Part shown: positions 44,123-52,888 of the stretch, in pieces
Layout of the letters: each line of letters starts with the position of its first letter
Position numbering within the stretch: position 1 is the stretch's first letter
Assembly: GCA_016793325.1 (NCBI GenBank)
Contig: JAEUKI010000021.1
Span: forward strand, 1-64,000
Length of the DNA stretch: 64,000 nucleotides
Reading direction: 5' to 3'
Origin: Myxococcales bacterium
GTDB taxonomy: Bacteria > Myxococcota_A > Polyangia > Polyangiales > Ga0077539
Notes under the pieces: model-generated
What the model saw: only the letters and a program-made list of their open reading frames with translations
Told to the model about the DNA's origin: nothing
Database searches by the model: none
Made by a program: the position numbers and the translations under genes

Positions 44123-44992
44123 GTGGCTTTGCACCGCAACTTCATCGCCCTCGCGCCCCTGATCGTCGGCGCGCTCTCGTGCTCGACGCCGCTCGACACG
44201 CTGCCGCGTCGCTGCGACGAGATCGACCCCAACGTCTGCAACACGCCCGTCGCACAGCGAGAGCGCCTCGCGACGTATCGACAGGCGGACCTCGCCGCGC
44301 GGCCACGGCCGGGCGGACCCGTCGCCGTGTCCAACGTGGTCGTCACCGCGATCGACGACCACCTCGAGGCGCGCGGCGATACCGGGGACATCTGGGTGCA
44401 AGAGGTCATCAACGATCCGATGTTCAACGGCTGCGCGCCGATGCCCGACGGGCGGCGGGTGTGTGGCGTTCAACTCTTCGCGCCGTCGACCATTCCCACG
44501 GGCGCGACGTTGCTCGTGGGCGATCTCGTCACGGTGACGGGAGGGTCGTACGACGAATTCAACTGCACGCCGTGCTGCGCGCCTCCGCGCCCCCCGTGCA
44601 CGTTTACCGACCGAACGCTCCCCGAGTTTTCTCGGGCCGGCGTCGAGCGCGTCGGGACCGGCGTGCAGCCCATCGTCGTCCCCGCCACGGTCCAACAGAT
44701 CATCGACGGCGGCGATCGCTACGTGGGCGTGCTCGTTCGCATCGAGGGCGAGGTCATGCTCGAGACGCCGAGCAGCGGCGACGCAAACCGCGGCGAAATT
44801 CGCATCGTGGGTGGCCTCAACCTCGCGCCTCAGCTCGGCCCCCTCCAAGACCGCACGGGCCGACCCCTCTACGACGCCGCCGCGCGACGCTTGAATTTCA
44901 CGCGCGTGCGCAACGTCACGGGCATCGTCAGCTACTTCTTCGGGCCGAAGCTCTTTCCTCGCTCGCCCGAGGATTTCGAGGCGCTACCCTGA
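44123..44992 (+). CDS. Lipoprotein of unknown function
   Basis: The GTG at 44123 gives 289 residues with a lipoprotein signal (FIALAPLIVGALSCS, Cys20). The remainder is beta-rich with DTGDIWVQEVINDPMFNGC and VGVLVRIEGEVML, reminiscent of OB-like or sandwich domains, and a Cys pair in NCTPCCAPPRPPC. Its 3' end overlaps the end of the converging MFS gene by 9 bp. No family is recognised. Confidence 0.62.
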   Translation: MALHRNFIALAPLIVGALSCSTPLDTLPRRCDEIDPNVCNTPVAQRERLATYRQADLAARPRPGGPVAVSNVVVTAIDDHLEARGDTGDIWVQEVINDPMFNGCAPMPDGRRVCGVQLFAPSTIPTGATLLVGDLVTVTGGSYDEFNCTPCCAPPRPPCTFTDRTLPEFSRAGVERVGTGVQPIVVPATVQQIIDGGDRYVGVLVRIEGEVMLETPSSGDANRGEIRIVGGLNLAPQLGPLQDRTGRPLYDAAARRLNFTRVRNVTGIVSYFFGPKLFPRSPEDFEALP

Positions 44993-46255
44993 CGAATCGC
45001 GGATCGTGAGCGCCGAGCCCCGACGGCCGAGCGCCACGCCCACGAGCGCGATCGCGCCGGGGAGGGCGGCCCACACAATCAACTGCCGGTGCTCGAGCAA
45101 GAGCCCCGACGCGAACGGCGCCGCGATCGCCGCGACCGAGCTCAACGACTGAACGAGCCCGAGCACGACGCCCTGCTCGTGCGGCTCGGCGTGCTGGCTC
45201 GCGAGGCCGGACAAGCTCGGGCGGAGCGTCCCGTTTCCGAACGCCGTGATGGTCGTCGCGAGCGCGAGGCCCCACGTCGTCGGCACGAGCGCCATCACCG
45301 CGTAGCCCAAGGCGTTCGAGAGAAACCCCGCGCGGATGAGCCGGCCTTCGCCGTAGCGCTTGGTCAGCCGCTTGAGCATCCCGCCCTGGAGCACGATCCC
45401 GAGAAAGCCCGCGTACGCGAAGGCGTAGCCCACCTCGCGCGGCGTGAAGAGCTGCCCGTTGTGCCGATACGTTCGCTCGGCGAAGAGCGCGAAGCCCGAC
45501 GTAAACGACGTAAACGCAAAGGAGTACACGAGGTGCTCGAGCAGCACGCCGCCGAGGATCGGCCGCCGAAAGAACGGCGCGTACGAGCCCCACGAGAGCA
45601 GCGACAAACGCCGGCCGCCCGGCCCGTCACCGGTCGCCCGCTGCGGCGGGAGTCCGCCCTCCAGCAACAAGAGCGTGCACACGATGCTCGTCAACGACAG
45701 CCCCGCCGCGAGCCAGATGGGCGCGGTGAAGCTCGATCGAACGAGCAGCCCCGTGATCCACGGGCCGATGAAGAACCCGACGCCGAAGGCGATCCCAATG
45801 AGCGCGAACGCCGACGTGCGGTCCTCGGGCTTCGTGCGATCGCTCACGTACGCCTGCGCGAGCGAGAGGTTTCCCGCGGTGGCTCCGTCGATCGCGCGCG
45901 CGACGAAGATCATCGCGAGCGATTGAGCGCGCGCGAGCATCACGAAACCAATGAGCGTCCCGAGCTGCGAGACGAGCAGCAGTCGCTTGCGCCCATAACG
46001 GTCGCTGAGCGCTCCGAGGATGGGCCCCGAGACGAGCATGCACGCGGCGTAGACGCTCACGAGCAGCGTCGCTTGCAACGGCGACGCGTGATAGCGCTCG
46101 GCGTACGGGCCGAGCAGCGGGATCACCAGCGTCATCCCGAACACGTCGACGAGGACGACGAGAAAAATCGCGAGCAACGGTGAACGGCCAACACCTCCGG
46201 CGCCGCGAGCGCGTGGCGTGGGGTCGGGGGCGGGCGGGGTTCGCGCTTCGGTCAC
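44984..46255 (-). CDS. MFS efflux transporter (TetA-like)
   Basis: The product is 423 residues with twelve predicted transmembrane helices. The major-facilitator signature GALSDRYGRKRLLL (helix 2-3 loop, about 80-95) and the TetA-type opening FLVVLVDVFGMTLVIPLLGPYAERY are present. It probably exports a small hydrophobic compound by proton antiport; the substrate is unknown. The GTG at 46255 overlaps the stop of the haemoglobin gene (GTGA), so the two genes are translationally coupled. Confidence 0.9.
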   Translation of the reverse strand: MTEARTPPAPDPTPRARGAGGVGRSPLLAIFLVVLVDVFGMTLVIPLLGPYAERYHASPLQATLLVSVYAACMLVSGPILGALSDRYGRKRLLLVSQLGTLIGFVMLARAQSLAMIFVARAIDGATAGNLSLAQAYVSDRTKPEDRTSAFALIGIAFGVGFFIGPWITGLLVRSSFTAPIWLAAGLSLTSIVCTLLLLEGGLPPQRATGDGPGGRRLSLLSWGSYAPFFRRPILGGVLLEHLVYSFAFTSFTSGFALFAERTYRHNGQLFTPREVGYAFAYAGFLGIVLQGGMLKRLTKRYGEGRLIRAGFLSNALGYAVMALVPTTWGLALATTITAFGNGTLRPSLSGLASQHAEPHEQGVVLGLVQSLSSVAAIAAPFASGLLLEHRQLIVWAALPGAIALVGVALGRRGSALTIRDSSG

Positions 46256-46692
46256 GTCGGTTCGCCGTTGGGTGCAGGCTTGTCGGGCGTGTTGCGCAAA
46301 AAGTCCGCGAGCTCAGCGAATTTGCTGTCGAGAAACGCGCGGATCGGCCCCTCGACGCCGCTCTCGTCCATGGCGCGGGCCATCGCGCGAAGCCACGCGT
46401 CCCGCATCGCAGAGTCCACCGGAACCCGTCCGTGCCGCATCCGGAGGCGCGGGTGGCCGTGCTGCGCGATGTAGTCCTGCGGCCCGCCGAGCCAACCGAT
46501 GAGAAAGAGCGCGAAGCGGTCGCGCGCCCTTCGCGAGACGCGCTTTTGTTCATCGAGCTCGTGAAGGGCCGCTAGTGCCGGCTCGTGCGCGTCCATCGCG
46601 TCGTAGAAGCGCTCGACGAGCGCGCGGACTACGTCGGCGCCGCCGAGCCGATCGAACGGCGTCTTGCCGGCTTCGTTCTTGATCTCGTCCAT
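46252..46692 (-). CDS. Truncated haemoglobin, group 2-like
   Basis: The product is 146 residues. It shows the truncated-globin opening FDRLGGADVVRALVERFYDAMDAHEPA, a Trp-Gly pair in FALFLIGWLGGPQDY, and the proximal-His region QHGHPRLRMRHGRVPV, as in group 2 (trHbO) proteins. These bind O2 or NO and give tolerance to reactive nitrogen or oxygen. It is followed directly by the MFS gene with a 4-bp overlap. Confidence 0.9.
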   Translation of the reverse strand: MDEIKNEAGKTPFDRLGGADVVRALVERFYDAMDAHEPALAALHELDEQKRVSRRARDRFALFLIGWLGGPQDYIAQHGHPRLRMRHGRVPVDSAMRDAWLRAMARAMDESGVEGPIRAFLDSKFAELADFLRNTPDKPAPNGEPT

Positions 46693-46892
46693 GCGGGGGA
46701 GGTTTGTGCCACGGCGTGCCGCGAATCGGGAGGTGGCGTCGCGGACCTGCCGTCGAATGACCGCGGGTCATCGCAACGCTGCGCTGATCGCGCGCGGATT
46801 CGCGAAAGCGCTGTTGGTGTGGGACAGTTCACTTCGTTCGGCCCGAATCGTGCTGGCTGGGCTTCTTTGCTTCGAAGGATGGAGAGATCTCG

Positions 46893-48296
46893 ATGAACCA
46901 CAAGGCGATGAGCGCGTGGGTGTGGGCAGCGGTCGTGTGGCTGCTCGCAGGCTGTGGAGTCGCAGTGCGACCCAATGGCGACGGTGGCGGACCTTTGCCG
47001 GACGTTCCTGTGATGGACGCGCCGGGCGGCTGTCGACTCGCCAACGGGAATGTCATCCAGGTTGGCGAAACCGCGTTCGACGGTTGCAACACGTGCGTGT
47101 GCGGACCGGGGGGAATCCTCTCGTGCACAGCGCGCGCGTGCATCGACGTCGTGCCGCCTCCGCCTCCGCCGGAGTCCTGTGGGACGCCCGACGGCCAACG
47201 GATCGCCGTCGGACAAATGTGGAGCTCCGTGAGTCGTTGCACCCTCTGCGTGTGCACTGGTCCCGAAGTGCTGCAGTGCCGCATGAACCCGAGCTGTGTC
47301 GACGGGAGTCTGCCAACGGTGTGCACCGCGCCCGATGGAACACCGATCCCCGTCGGCACCGTCGGCACGACGCGCGACGGCTGCCAGCGCTGCGCGTGCA
47401 CCGCGGCGGGAGCTCCACCGCGCTGCAGCCCCACGGGGGATCCGCGATGCACCGACTCGGGCACGCCGCTCGTGTGCCGCGCTCCGGACGGAACGCCGAT
47501 TCCTCCAGGCGGAACCTGGGTGTCGCCCGACCGCTGCAGCGCGTGCCTCTGCGATAGCTCGGGTCGGCTCTCGTGCGCGGCGAATCCTGGCTGCTTCGAC
47601 AGCGGCGTTCCGCTGTGCCGCGCGCCCGACGGGTCGTTTATCCCGGCGAACAGCGCGTGGGTGTCTCGCGATGGCTGCACCAACTGCTTGTGCAGCGCGA
47701 GCGGCTCGCTCTCTTGCTCGACCAACCCGCGTTGCTTCGACAGCGGCGTCGGACCCGCCTGCGTCGACCCGAGCGGAACGCCGATCCCCGTCGGCGCGTG
47801 CTTCGGTGACCGTTGTCGCTCGTGCTGCTGCTCGACCGCGGGTCTCTCGTGCATGACGTCGAGCGATCCGACGTGCTTCGACGCGGGGACCCCGTGCAAC
47901 TCCGTCGCTCCGTCGTCGCTCTTCGCGCCGGTTCGCGCGGGCTTCGGCTCGCCGCCGTCGGGCACGGGCGGGGCGTTCGTCGACGGCTTCTATCAACTCC
48001 GTGAGCTCGTGTTCTACGGCGGAGGATCGCCGCCGATCATGGGCGTTCGCTACTCGGTGCAGGTCACCCGCGGGACGATGCAGTTCAACGTCGACGGCGG
48101 CGGAGGATCGACGCCGCAGCGCGTGAACTTCAGCTACGTCACGGGCGGATCGCTCATTCGTCTCACGCAGACGTGCGCGTCGTCGGGCGGCGGAATGACC
48201 TCGGCGAGCGGCTTCTACTCGATCCGTCCCGACGGCTTCGACCTCTACATCGACTCGGGCAGCGGCTCTGTTCAGCACATGAACTTCGTTCGCTGA
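46893..48296 (+). CDS. Cys-rich modular lipoprotein with six VWC/pacifastin-like repeats
   Basis: The product is 467 residues with a lipoprotein signal (VWAAVVWLLAGCG, Cys21) after a GGAGAG site. Six Cys-rich modules of about 45-50 residues span about 46-336. Each begins with a Cys and a Pro-Asp-Gly stretch (CRAPDGTPIPPGGTW), continues with C-x2-C-x-C (CSACLC, CTNCLC, CQRCAC) and ends with SC...NP.CFDSG. The spacing is like von Willebrand type C or pacifastin domains of animals. The C-terminal domain (about 345-467) is beta-rich and Gly/Ser-rich. The protein is probably a disulphide-rich surface adhesin or inhibitor. Confidence 0.85.
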   Translation: MNHKAMSAWVWAAVVWLLAGCGVAVRPNGDGGGPLPDVPVMDAPGGCRLANGNVIQVGETAFDGCNTCVCGPGGILSCTARACIDVVPPPPPPESCGTPDGQRIAVGQMWSSVSRCTLCVCTGPEVLQCRMNPSCVDGSLPTVCTAPDGTPIPVGTVGTTRDGCQRCACTAAGAPPRCSPTGDPRCTDSGTPLVCRAPDGTPIPPGGTWVSPDRCSACLCDSSGRLSCAANPGCFDSGVPLCRAPDGSFIPANSAWVSRDGCTNCLCSASGSLSCSTNPRCFDSGVGPACVDPSGTPIPVGACFGDRCRSCCCSTAGLSCMTSSDPTCFDAGTPCNSVAPSSLFAPVRAGFGSPPSGTGGAFVDGFYQLRELVFYGGGSPPIMGVRYSVQVTRGTMQFNVDGGGGSTPQRVNFSYVTGGSLIRLTQTCASSGGGMTSASGFYSIRPDGFDLYIDSGSGSVQHMNFVR

Positions 48297-48339
48297 TGAG
48301 CGGTGTGGGGGAGCGCGCCGCGGCGTACACTCCGCGCTC

Positions 48340-49152
48340 GTGCTGAGAAAATTCAAAGCGCAGATCGTTCCGACGACAGCGCTGCGCGCGCTCGCGACGC
48401 TCGTGACCGAGTGCGACTCGACGGGGTGGCCCGATCAGTGGGCGTCGCTGCGCGAGGGCGCGAGGGACGTCCTTCACACCGTGCGCGACGAGACCGACGC
48501 GATGCTGCAAATCATCTCGCGGATCGACGCCGGGCGCGGCGTGCTCGTCTTGTTTGCCGACGAGCAACCCAAGCCCCTCGAGGACGCGGGGATCGTCACG
48601 GTCGCGATCGATTTCGACCTGAGCACCTTGCTCAGCGACGACGAGCACGGGCCCGACGCCCTTCGCGCGTTCGTCGCGTTGATCGAGCGCGTGGGCCAGA
48701 GCAGTCACTACGCGATCGCGCTTCGCATGGGCACGCGCGACGCTGTGTACGCCGACGTCCTCGCAGAGCTCGCGCGGCAAGCGCACGAGCGCGGCGTGCT
48801 GCTCGAAGCGAGAGAGCCCGTGCGCCCGTCCGCTCGTCGTGTTGACTCGGACGATCCAACGCAATCCGCCTGGAAAATCCCCGGCGAACGCATCGACCCG
48901 CGCGACGTCTTCGGCGATGGTTCGGGCGCGATGGACCCCCGCGCCGCGCTCGACGACCTCGACGACGAAGAGCGCTCGTTTCTCGACGAGGCGGGCCTCG
49001 GCTGGCCCGTTCGACTTCGCGCGCTCGAAGAGGCGTGGCGCACCGTCGCGTTCGCAGCCCATCCCGATCGCCGCCCCGACGATCCCGACGCCTCGCGGCG
49101 CTTCGTGTTGCTCAAGTCCGGCTACGAGCGCCTTCGCGAGCGAGCCGTGTAG
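48340..49152 (+). CDS. Unknown protein ending in a J-domain-like segment
   Basis: The GTG at 48340 gives 270 residues. The first 200 residues are alpha/beta with no motif that I recognise. At the C-terminus (about 225-270), RALEEAWRTVAFAAHPDRRPDDPDASRRFVLLKSGYERL contains the HPD tripeptide of DnaJ proteins, with helix II before it and helix III (SGYERLRE) after it. HPD is the motif that stimulates Hsp70. The helix I part is weak, so it may be a partial or divergent J domain. It probably acts in the cytoplasm. Confidence 0.65.
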   Translation: MLRKFKAQIVPTTALRALATLVTECDSTGWPDQWASLREGARDVLHTVRDETDAMLQIISRIDAGRGVLVLFADEQPKPLEDAGIVTVAIDFDLSTLLSDDEHGPDALRAFVALIERVGQSSHYAIALRMGTRDAVYADVLAELARQAHERGVLLEAREPVRPSARRVDSDDPTQSAWKIPGERIDPRDVFGDGSGAMDPRAALDDLDDEERSFLDEAGLGWPVRLRALEEAWRTVAFAAHPDRRPDDPDASRRFVLLKSGYERLRERAV

Positions 49153-49156
49153 CGCG

Positions 49157-50005
49157 TCACGGGCAGCCGGTGCGCTGGCACTGCGGCTGGCCCGCGCACG
49201 TGGTGCACGAAGTCGGAAAGTCCTGTCCAACGATGCAGCTCCCGCCCGTCGGAGCCATCGTGGTCCCCATCGTCGACATCGGCTGGCACGCTGGGGTGTA
49301 GCCCGCGGGAATCGTCAGCAGACAGCCGCAGCACACCGTGAGCGGAAAGCTGTAGGGCCGCACGTTGGTCCACGGTGAACTCCGCTCGGACGTCAGGATG
49401 TCTCCGCCCAGCGTTCGAAAGGTCGGACGCAGCGTCACTTGCACGGTGATCGAATCGTTGCGGCAAAACGGCTCTGGGGGCGTGCCGGCGACGAAGCCCG
49501 TGCAGCCGAGCCGGTCGCGGAGCGCCGCGCCCTGCGTCGCGGTGATCACAGGCATCTCGAGCACGCCGTAGCCCGGCAAGCCGCCGGGCGCGGTCTCGAT
49601 CAGGTCCCCGCGCACGTTGATGCGATAGAGCGCCGGAGCTCCGCCCGGGAGCGTCAGCGCTTGGCCCGCGCTCGTGGTGAGCTCGACGTCGACGTATTGC
49701 GCGAACACCGACCGCGTGTCCGGGCGATTGAGGTCGACCGAGCGATTGCGAAACATGTTGTTCTGCACGAGCGCGATCGCCGTGTAGTTGTCGCGAAGCG
49801 CGAGGTCGAGCACGCTGGAGAGCACCTTCGGAGCGTTGGGATCCGCCGAGCCGAAGCAGGCGCCCGGCACCTGAGGGTTCGGCTGCGGAACCACGAGCTG
49901 CCGAATCTCGACGCTCGCGTAGTTCGGCGCGCACGCGCTGAGCGCGATCGCAGCCACCGCGAGCGACGTGCCCGAAGCCAAACGGCGTGTAAGCGTGCTG
50001 TTCAT
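49157..50005 (-). CDS. Lipoprotein of unknown function
   Basis: The product is 282 residues from the ATG at 50005, with a lipoprotein signal (SGTSLAVAAIALSAC, Cys25). The mature protein is beta-rich with a Cys-rich C-terminal part (TVCCGCLLTIP, CQPMSTM, CIVGQDFPTSCTTCAGQPQC) of about eleven cysteines. It converges on the J-domain-like gene, with stops only 4 bp apart. No family is recognised. Confidence 0.65.
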   Translation of the reverse strand: MNSTLTRRLASGTSLAVAAIALSACAPNYASVEIRQLVVPQPNPQVPGACFGSADPNAPKVLSSVLDLALRDNYTAIALVQNNMFRNRSVDLNRPDTRSVFAQYVDVELTTSAGQALTLPGGAPALYRINVRGDLIETAPGGLPGYGVLEMPVITATQGAALRDRLGCTGFVAGTPPEPFCRNDSITVQVTLRPTFRTLGGDILTSERSSPWTNVRPYSFPLTVCCGCLLTIPAGYTPACQPMSTMGTTMAPTGGSCIVGQDFPTSCTTCAGQPQCQRTGCP

Positions 50006-50090
50006 CGTGGCTTGCAATGCTACGCGCTGCGCGGCGGCCTTGCGAATTTCGCGCACGCGGGGTGCGCCCACGGGTAACAGAATCCGACGA

Positions 50091-51704
50091 TCACCTACGG
50101 CTCGCATGCTCGAGCGACGCGAGGGCGCAGAGCGCGACGTCGAGCGACACGGCGCGGAGCTCGAACGCTCCGACCCTGGGGCAGAGCACGAATCGCAGCG
50201 AATTGTCTGCGCGTTTCTTGTCTCGCGCGAGCGCGTCGAGCACGAGCGACCGGTCGAGCGCCGACGGCAACGACCGCGGAAGCTCGAGCCGATCGAGGAG
50301 GGCTTCGATTCTCTCTCCCTCGGACGCAGGCGCGCCGAGGGTGGTGGCGATCCTGACGGCGGCCCGCATTCCGAGCGCCACACAGAGGCCGTGCGCCATC
50401 GTGTAGCCCGCGGCGGTCTCGATCGCGTGCCCGAGCGTGTGCCCGAAATTGAGCGCCGCGCGCGGGCCCTCTTCGCGCTCGTCCTCGGACACCACGCGCG
50501 CCTTTCGACGAACGGCCTCGGGCAAGCATCGGTCGATCGCGTCGATGTCTCCGCGCGCGAGCGACGGCGCCTCGCGCTCGAGCGCAGTGAACAACGGCTC
50601 GTCCGCGATCGCCGCGATCTTCGCGATCTCGGCGACGCCCGAGCGGCGCTCGACGAGCGGCAACGTCTCGAGCGTTCGCGTGTCGCAAAGGACGAGCGAC
50701 GGCTGGTGAAACGCGCCGATGAGGTTCTTTCCACGCGCGTGATCGACGCCGGTCTTTCCGCCGACCGAGGCGTCGGCCATCGACAGCACCGTGGTGGGCG
50801 CCGACACGAAGCGCACGCCGCGGAGGAGCGTCGAGGCCGCGAACCCTGCGAGGTCCGTGACGACTCCGCCGCCGATCGCGCAGAAGATTCCCTTGCGATC
50901 GAGCGACGCCTCGAGCGCTGCGTCCCACAATCGCGCCGCGCCCTGGAGGGTCTTTTCGCGATCGCCATCCCCGTCGAACGTCACCGTGGCGCGCGGCGCG
51001 AGCGCCGCGATCGTCGAGGCGACCCCGGGCGCGCCGAGCACGTTGCGATCGGTCGCCGCGATCGTCGCGCTCGGCGACGGCCGCAGCCCCTCGACGTGTT
51101 TTGCGAGCGAATCGAGCGGCGAAAAGCGAACCGTGTACGTCCGCTCCCCGAGCCCGACCGCGACGACCCGCGCGCGCTCTGCGTCGCTCAGCGCCTCGAG
51201 CGCCCGCGCGAGCACTTCGTCGGGCGACCCGGACGCGTCGATTCGACCGTGCGCTTCGAGGTACGCCGACCCTCGTTGCGCGAGCAACGCACGAACGCGC
51301 GACTCGTCTCCGCCCTGCAAGAGCGGCCGCGCGTCCGGCTCGCGCGCGATGCGACTGTAGAGCTCGCGCGGGCTCGCTTCGAGCGCGATCACCCAGGCTC
51401 CATCGAGGGCCTCGCGTCGCAGCGCCGCGTCGAGCAGCGCGCCGCCCCCGAGCGAGACCACGCGCCCGTCGTCGCTCGCGAGCATCTCGCGAACCACCGC
51501 GGCTTCGATGCGGCGAAATCCCCACTCGCGCTCTCGAAGAAAGACCTCGCGCACCGGCGCTCCTTCGCGCCGAGCGATCTCGTCATCGGTGTCGAACCGC
51601 CGCCGCCCGAGCGCGCGCGCGAGCTCCGCCGAGAGCGTGCTCTTTCCCGCCGCTGGGGGGCCCCACACAAAGATCGGCCTTCGTCGCGTCACGTTCGAGT
51701 CCAC
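50091..51704 (-). CDS. aroKB: Shikimate kinase / 3-dehydroquinate synthase fusion
   Basis: The product is about 537 residues from the GTG at 51704; a GTG at 51692 is an alternative. The N-terminal 170 residues are a shikimate kinase with P-loop GPPAAGKST (about 15-23), the substrate segment DTDDEIARREGAPVREVF, and GGGALLD. The rest is a dehydroquinate synthase with GGGVVTDLAGFAAS, SVGGKTGVDHARGKNLIGAF and the metal-binding region NFGHTLGHAIE. The enzymes catalyse non-adjacent steps of aromatic amino-acid synthesis. It follows aroC by 11 bp. Confidence 0.94.
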   Translation of the reverse strand: MDSNVTRRRPIFVWGPPAAGKSTLSAELARALGRRRFDTDDEIARREGAPVREVFLREREWGFRRIEAAVVREMLASDDGRVVSLGGGALLDAALRREALDGAWVIALEASPRELYSRIAREPDARPLLQGGDESRVRALLAQRGSAYLEAHGRIDASGSPDEVLARALEALSDAERARVVAVGLGERTYTVRFSPLDSLAKHVEGLRPSPSATIAATDRNVLGAPGVASTIAALAPRATVTFDGDGDREKTLQGAARLWDAALEASLDRKGIFCAIGGGVVTDLAGFAASTLLRGVRFVSAPTTVLSMADASVGGKTGVDHARGKNLIGAFHQPSLVLCDTRTLETLPLVERRSGVAEIAKIAAIADEPLFTALEREAPSLARGDIDAIDRCLPEAVRRKARVVSEDEREEGPRAALNFGHTLGHAIETAAGYTMAHGLCVALGMRAAVRIATTLGAPASEGERIEALLDRLELPRSLPSALDRSLVLDALARDKKRADNSLRFVLCPRVGAFELRAVSLDVALCALASLEHASRR

Positions 51705-51715
51705 GGTGCGTGTCT

Positions 51716-52888
51716 TCAATAGTCGTCGAGCTGCGACTTGTACCGCTCGACATTGCGAAGCAGCTCTCCCATCGAGTCGCCGCCGTGCTTCTCGAGGAGG
51801 GCGTCCGCGAGGACGAGGCACAGCGCCGCCTCGAGCACCACGCCTGCCGCGGGAACCGCGCACACGTCGCTGCGCTCGTGCGCCGCGGGCGCGGGCGCTT
51901 TGCTCTGCAAATCGGCGCTCGGGAGCTGCGCGCGAAGCGTCGCGATCGGCTTCATCGCCGCGCGCACGACGATGGGCTCGCCGTTGGACATGCCCCCTTC
52001 GATCCCGCCCGCGTGGTTGCTCGCGCGGACGAAGCGCCTTCGGCTCGCGTCGTAGTCGATGGGGTCGTGCACCGCGCTGCCCGGCAAATCCGCGGCAGAC
52101 CAGCCGTCGCCGATCTCGACGGCCTTGATCGCTTGAACGCTGAGCATCGCCTGCGCGATCCGGCCGTCGAGCCTGCGGTCCCACTGAACGTGGCTCCCGA
52201 GGCCGGGCAAGACTCCGCGGGCGACGACCTCGAGCGTTCCTCCGGCGGTGTCTCCGGCGTGGGCGCGGGCGAGGATCGCGGCGCGCATGGGCCCCTCGAT
52301 GTCCTGCGAAAACACGCGCAGCTCGCTCGCTTCGATCGAGTCGCGCGCGGCGAAGAGCGCGTCGACCGTCGGCGCAGCTTCGTCGATCACGCCCGCGATC
52401 GATCGAACGCGCGAGCACACCTCGATGCCCGCGGCCGCGAGGAGCGCCCTCGCGATCGCGCCCGCCGCCGTTCGCGCCGCGGTCTCTCTCGCGCTCGCGC
52501 GCTCAAGGATGTCCCGCGCGTCGCGCCGGTCGTACTTGAGCGAGCCCGCGAGGTCCGCGTGACCCGGTCGGGGGAGGGTCACCGCCTCGGGCTGCGCGTC
52601 GAATCGCTCGGGCCCCATGCGTCCGCGCCAGTTTTCGAAGTCGCGGTTGTCGATCTCGAGCGCCACGGGCGAGCCGAGCGTCTCACCGTTGCGGACGCCC
52701 GCGAGGATCTTCACCTGGTCGCGCTCGATCTTCATGCGACCGCCGCGGCCGTAGCCTTTTTGCCGGCGCGCGAGGTCTTCGTTGATTTGTTGTGCCGCAA
52801 TCGAGAGCCCCGCGGGCAGCCCCTCGATCACCGCGACGAGCGCGGGTCCGTGGGACTCTCCAGCGGTCATCCACCGCAGCCGCGTCAC
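51716..52888 (-). CDS. aroC: Chorismate synthase
   Basis: With the GTG at 52888 the product is 390 residues. Signatures are MTAGESHGPALVAVIEG near the start, RQKGYGRGGRMKIERDQV, PRPGHADLAGSLKY and ASARETAARTAAGAIA. It makes chorismate from EPSP, using reduced FMN. The GTG overlaps the sppA stop (GTGA), which supports this start. The downstream neighbour aroKB supplies two other steps of the pathway. Confidence 0.96.
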   Translation of the reverse strand: MTRLRWMTAGESHGPALVAVIEGLPAGLSIAAQQINEDLARRQKGYGRGGRMKIERDQVKILAGVRNGETLGSPVALEIDNRDFENWRGRMGPERFDAQPEAVTLPRPGHADLAGSLKYDRRDARDILERASARETAARTAAGAIARALLAAAGIEVCSRVRSIAGVIDEAAPTVDALFAARDSIEASELRVFSQDIEGPMRAAILARAHAGDTAGGTLEVVARGVLPGLGSHVQWDRRLDGRIAQAMLSVQAIKAVEIGDGWSAADLPGSAVHDPIDYDASRRRFVRASNHAGGIEGGMSNGEPIVVRAAMKPIATLRAQLPSADLQSKAPAPAAHERSDVCAVPAAGVVLEAALCLVLADALLEKHGGDSMGELLRNVERYKSQLDDY

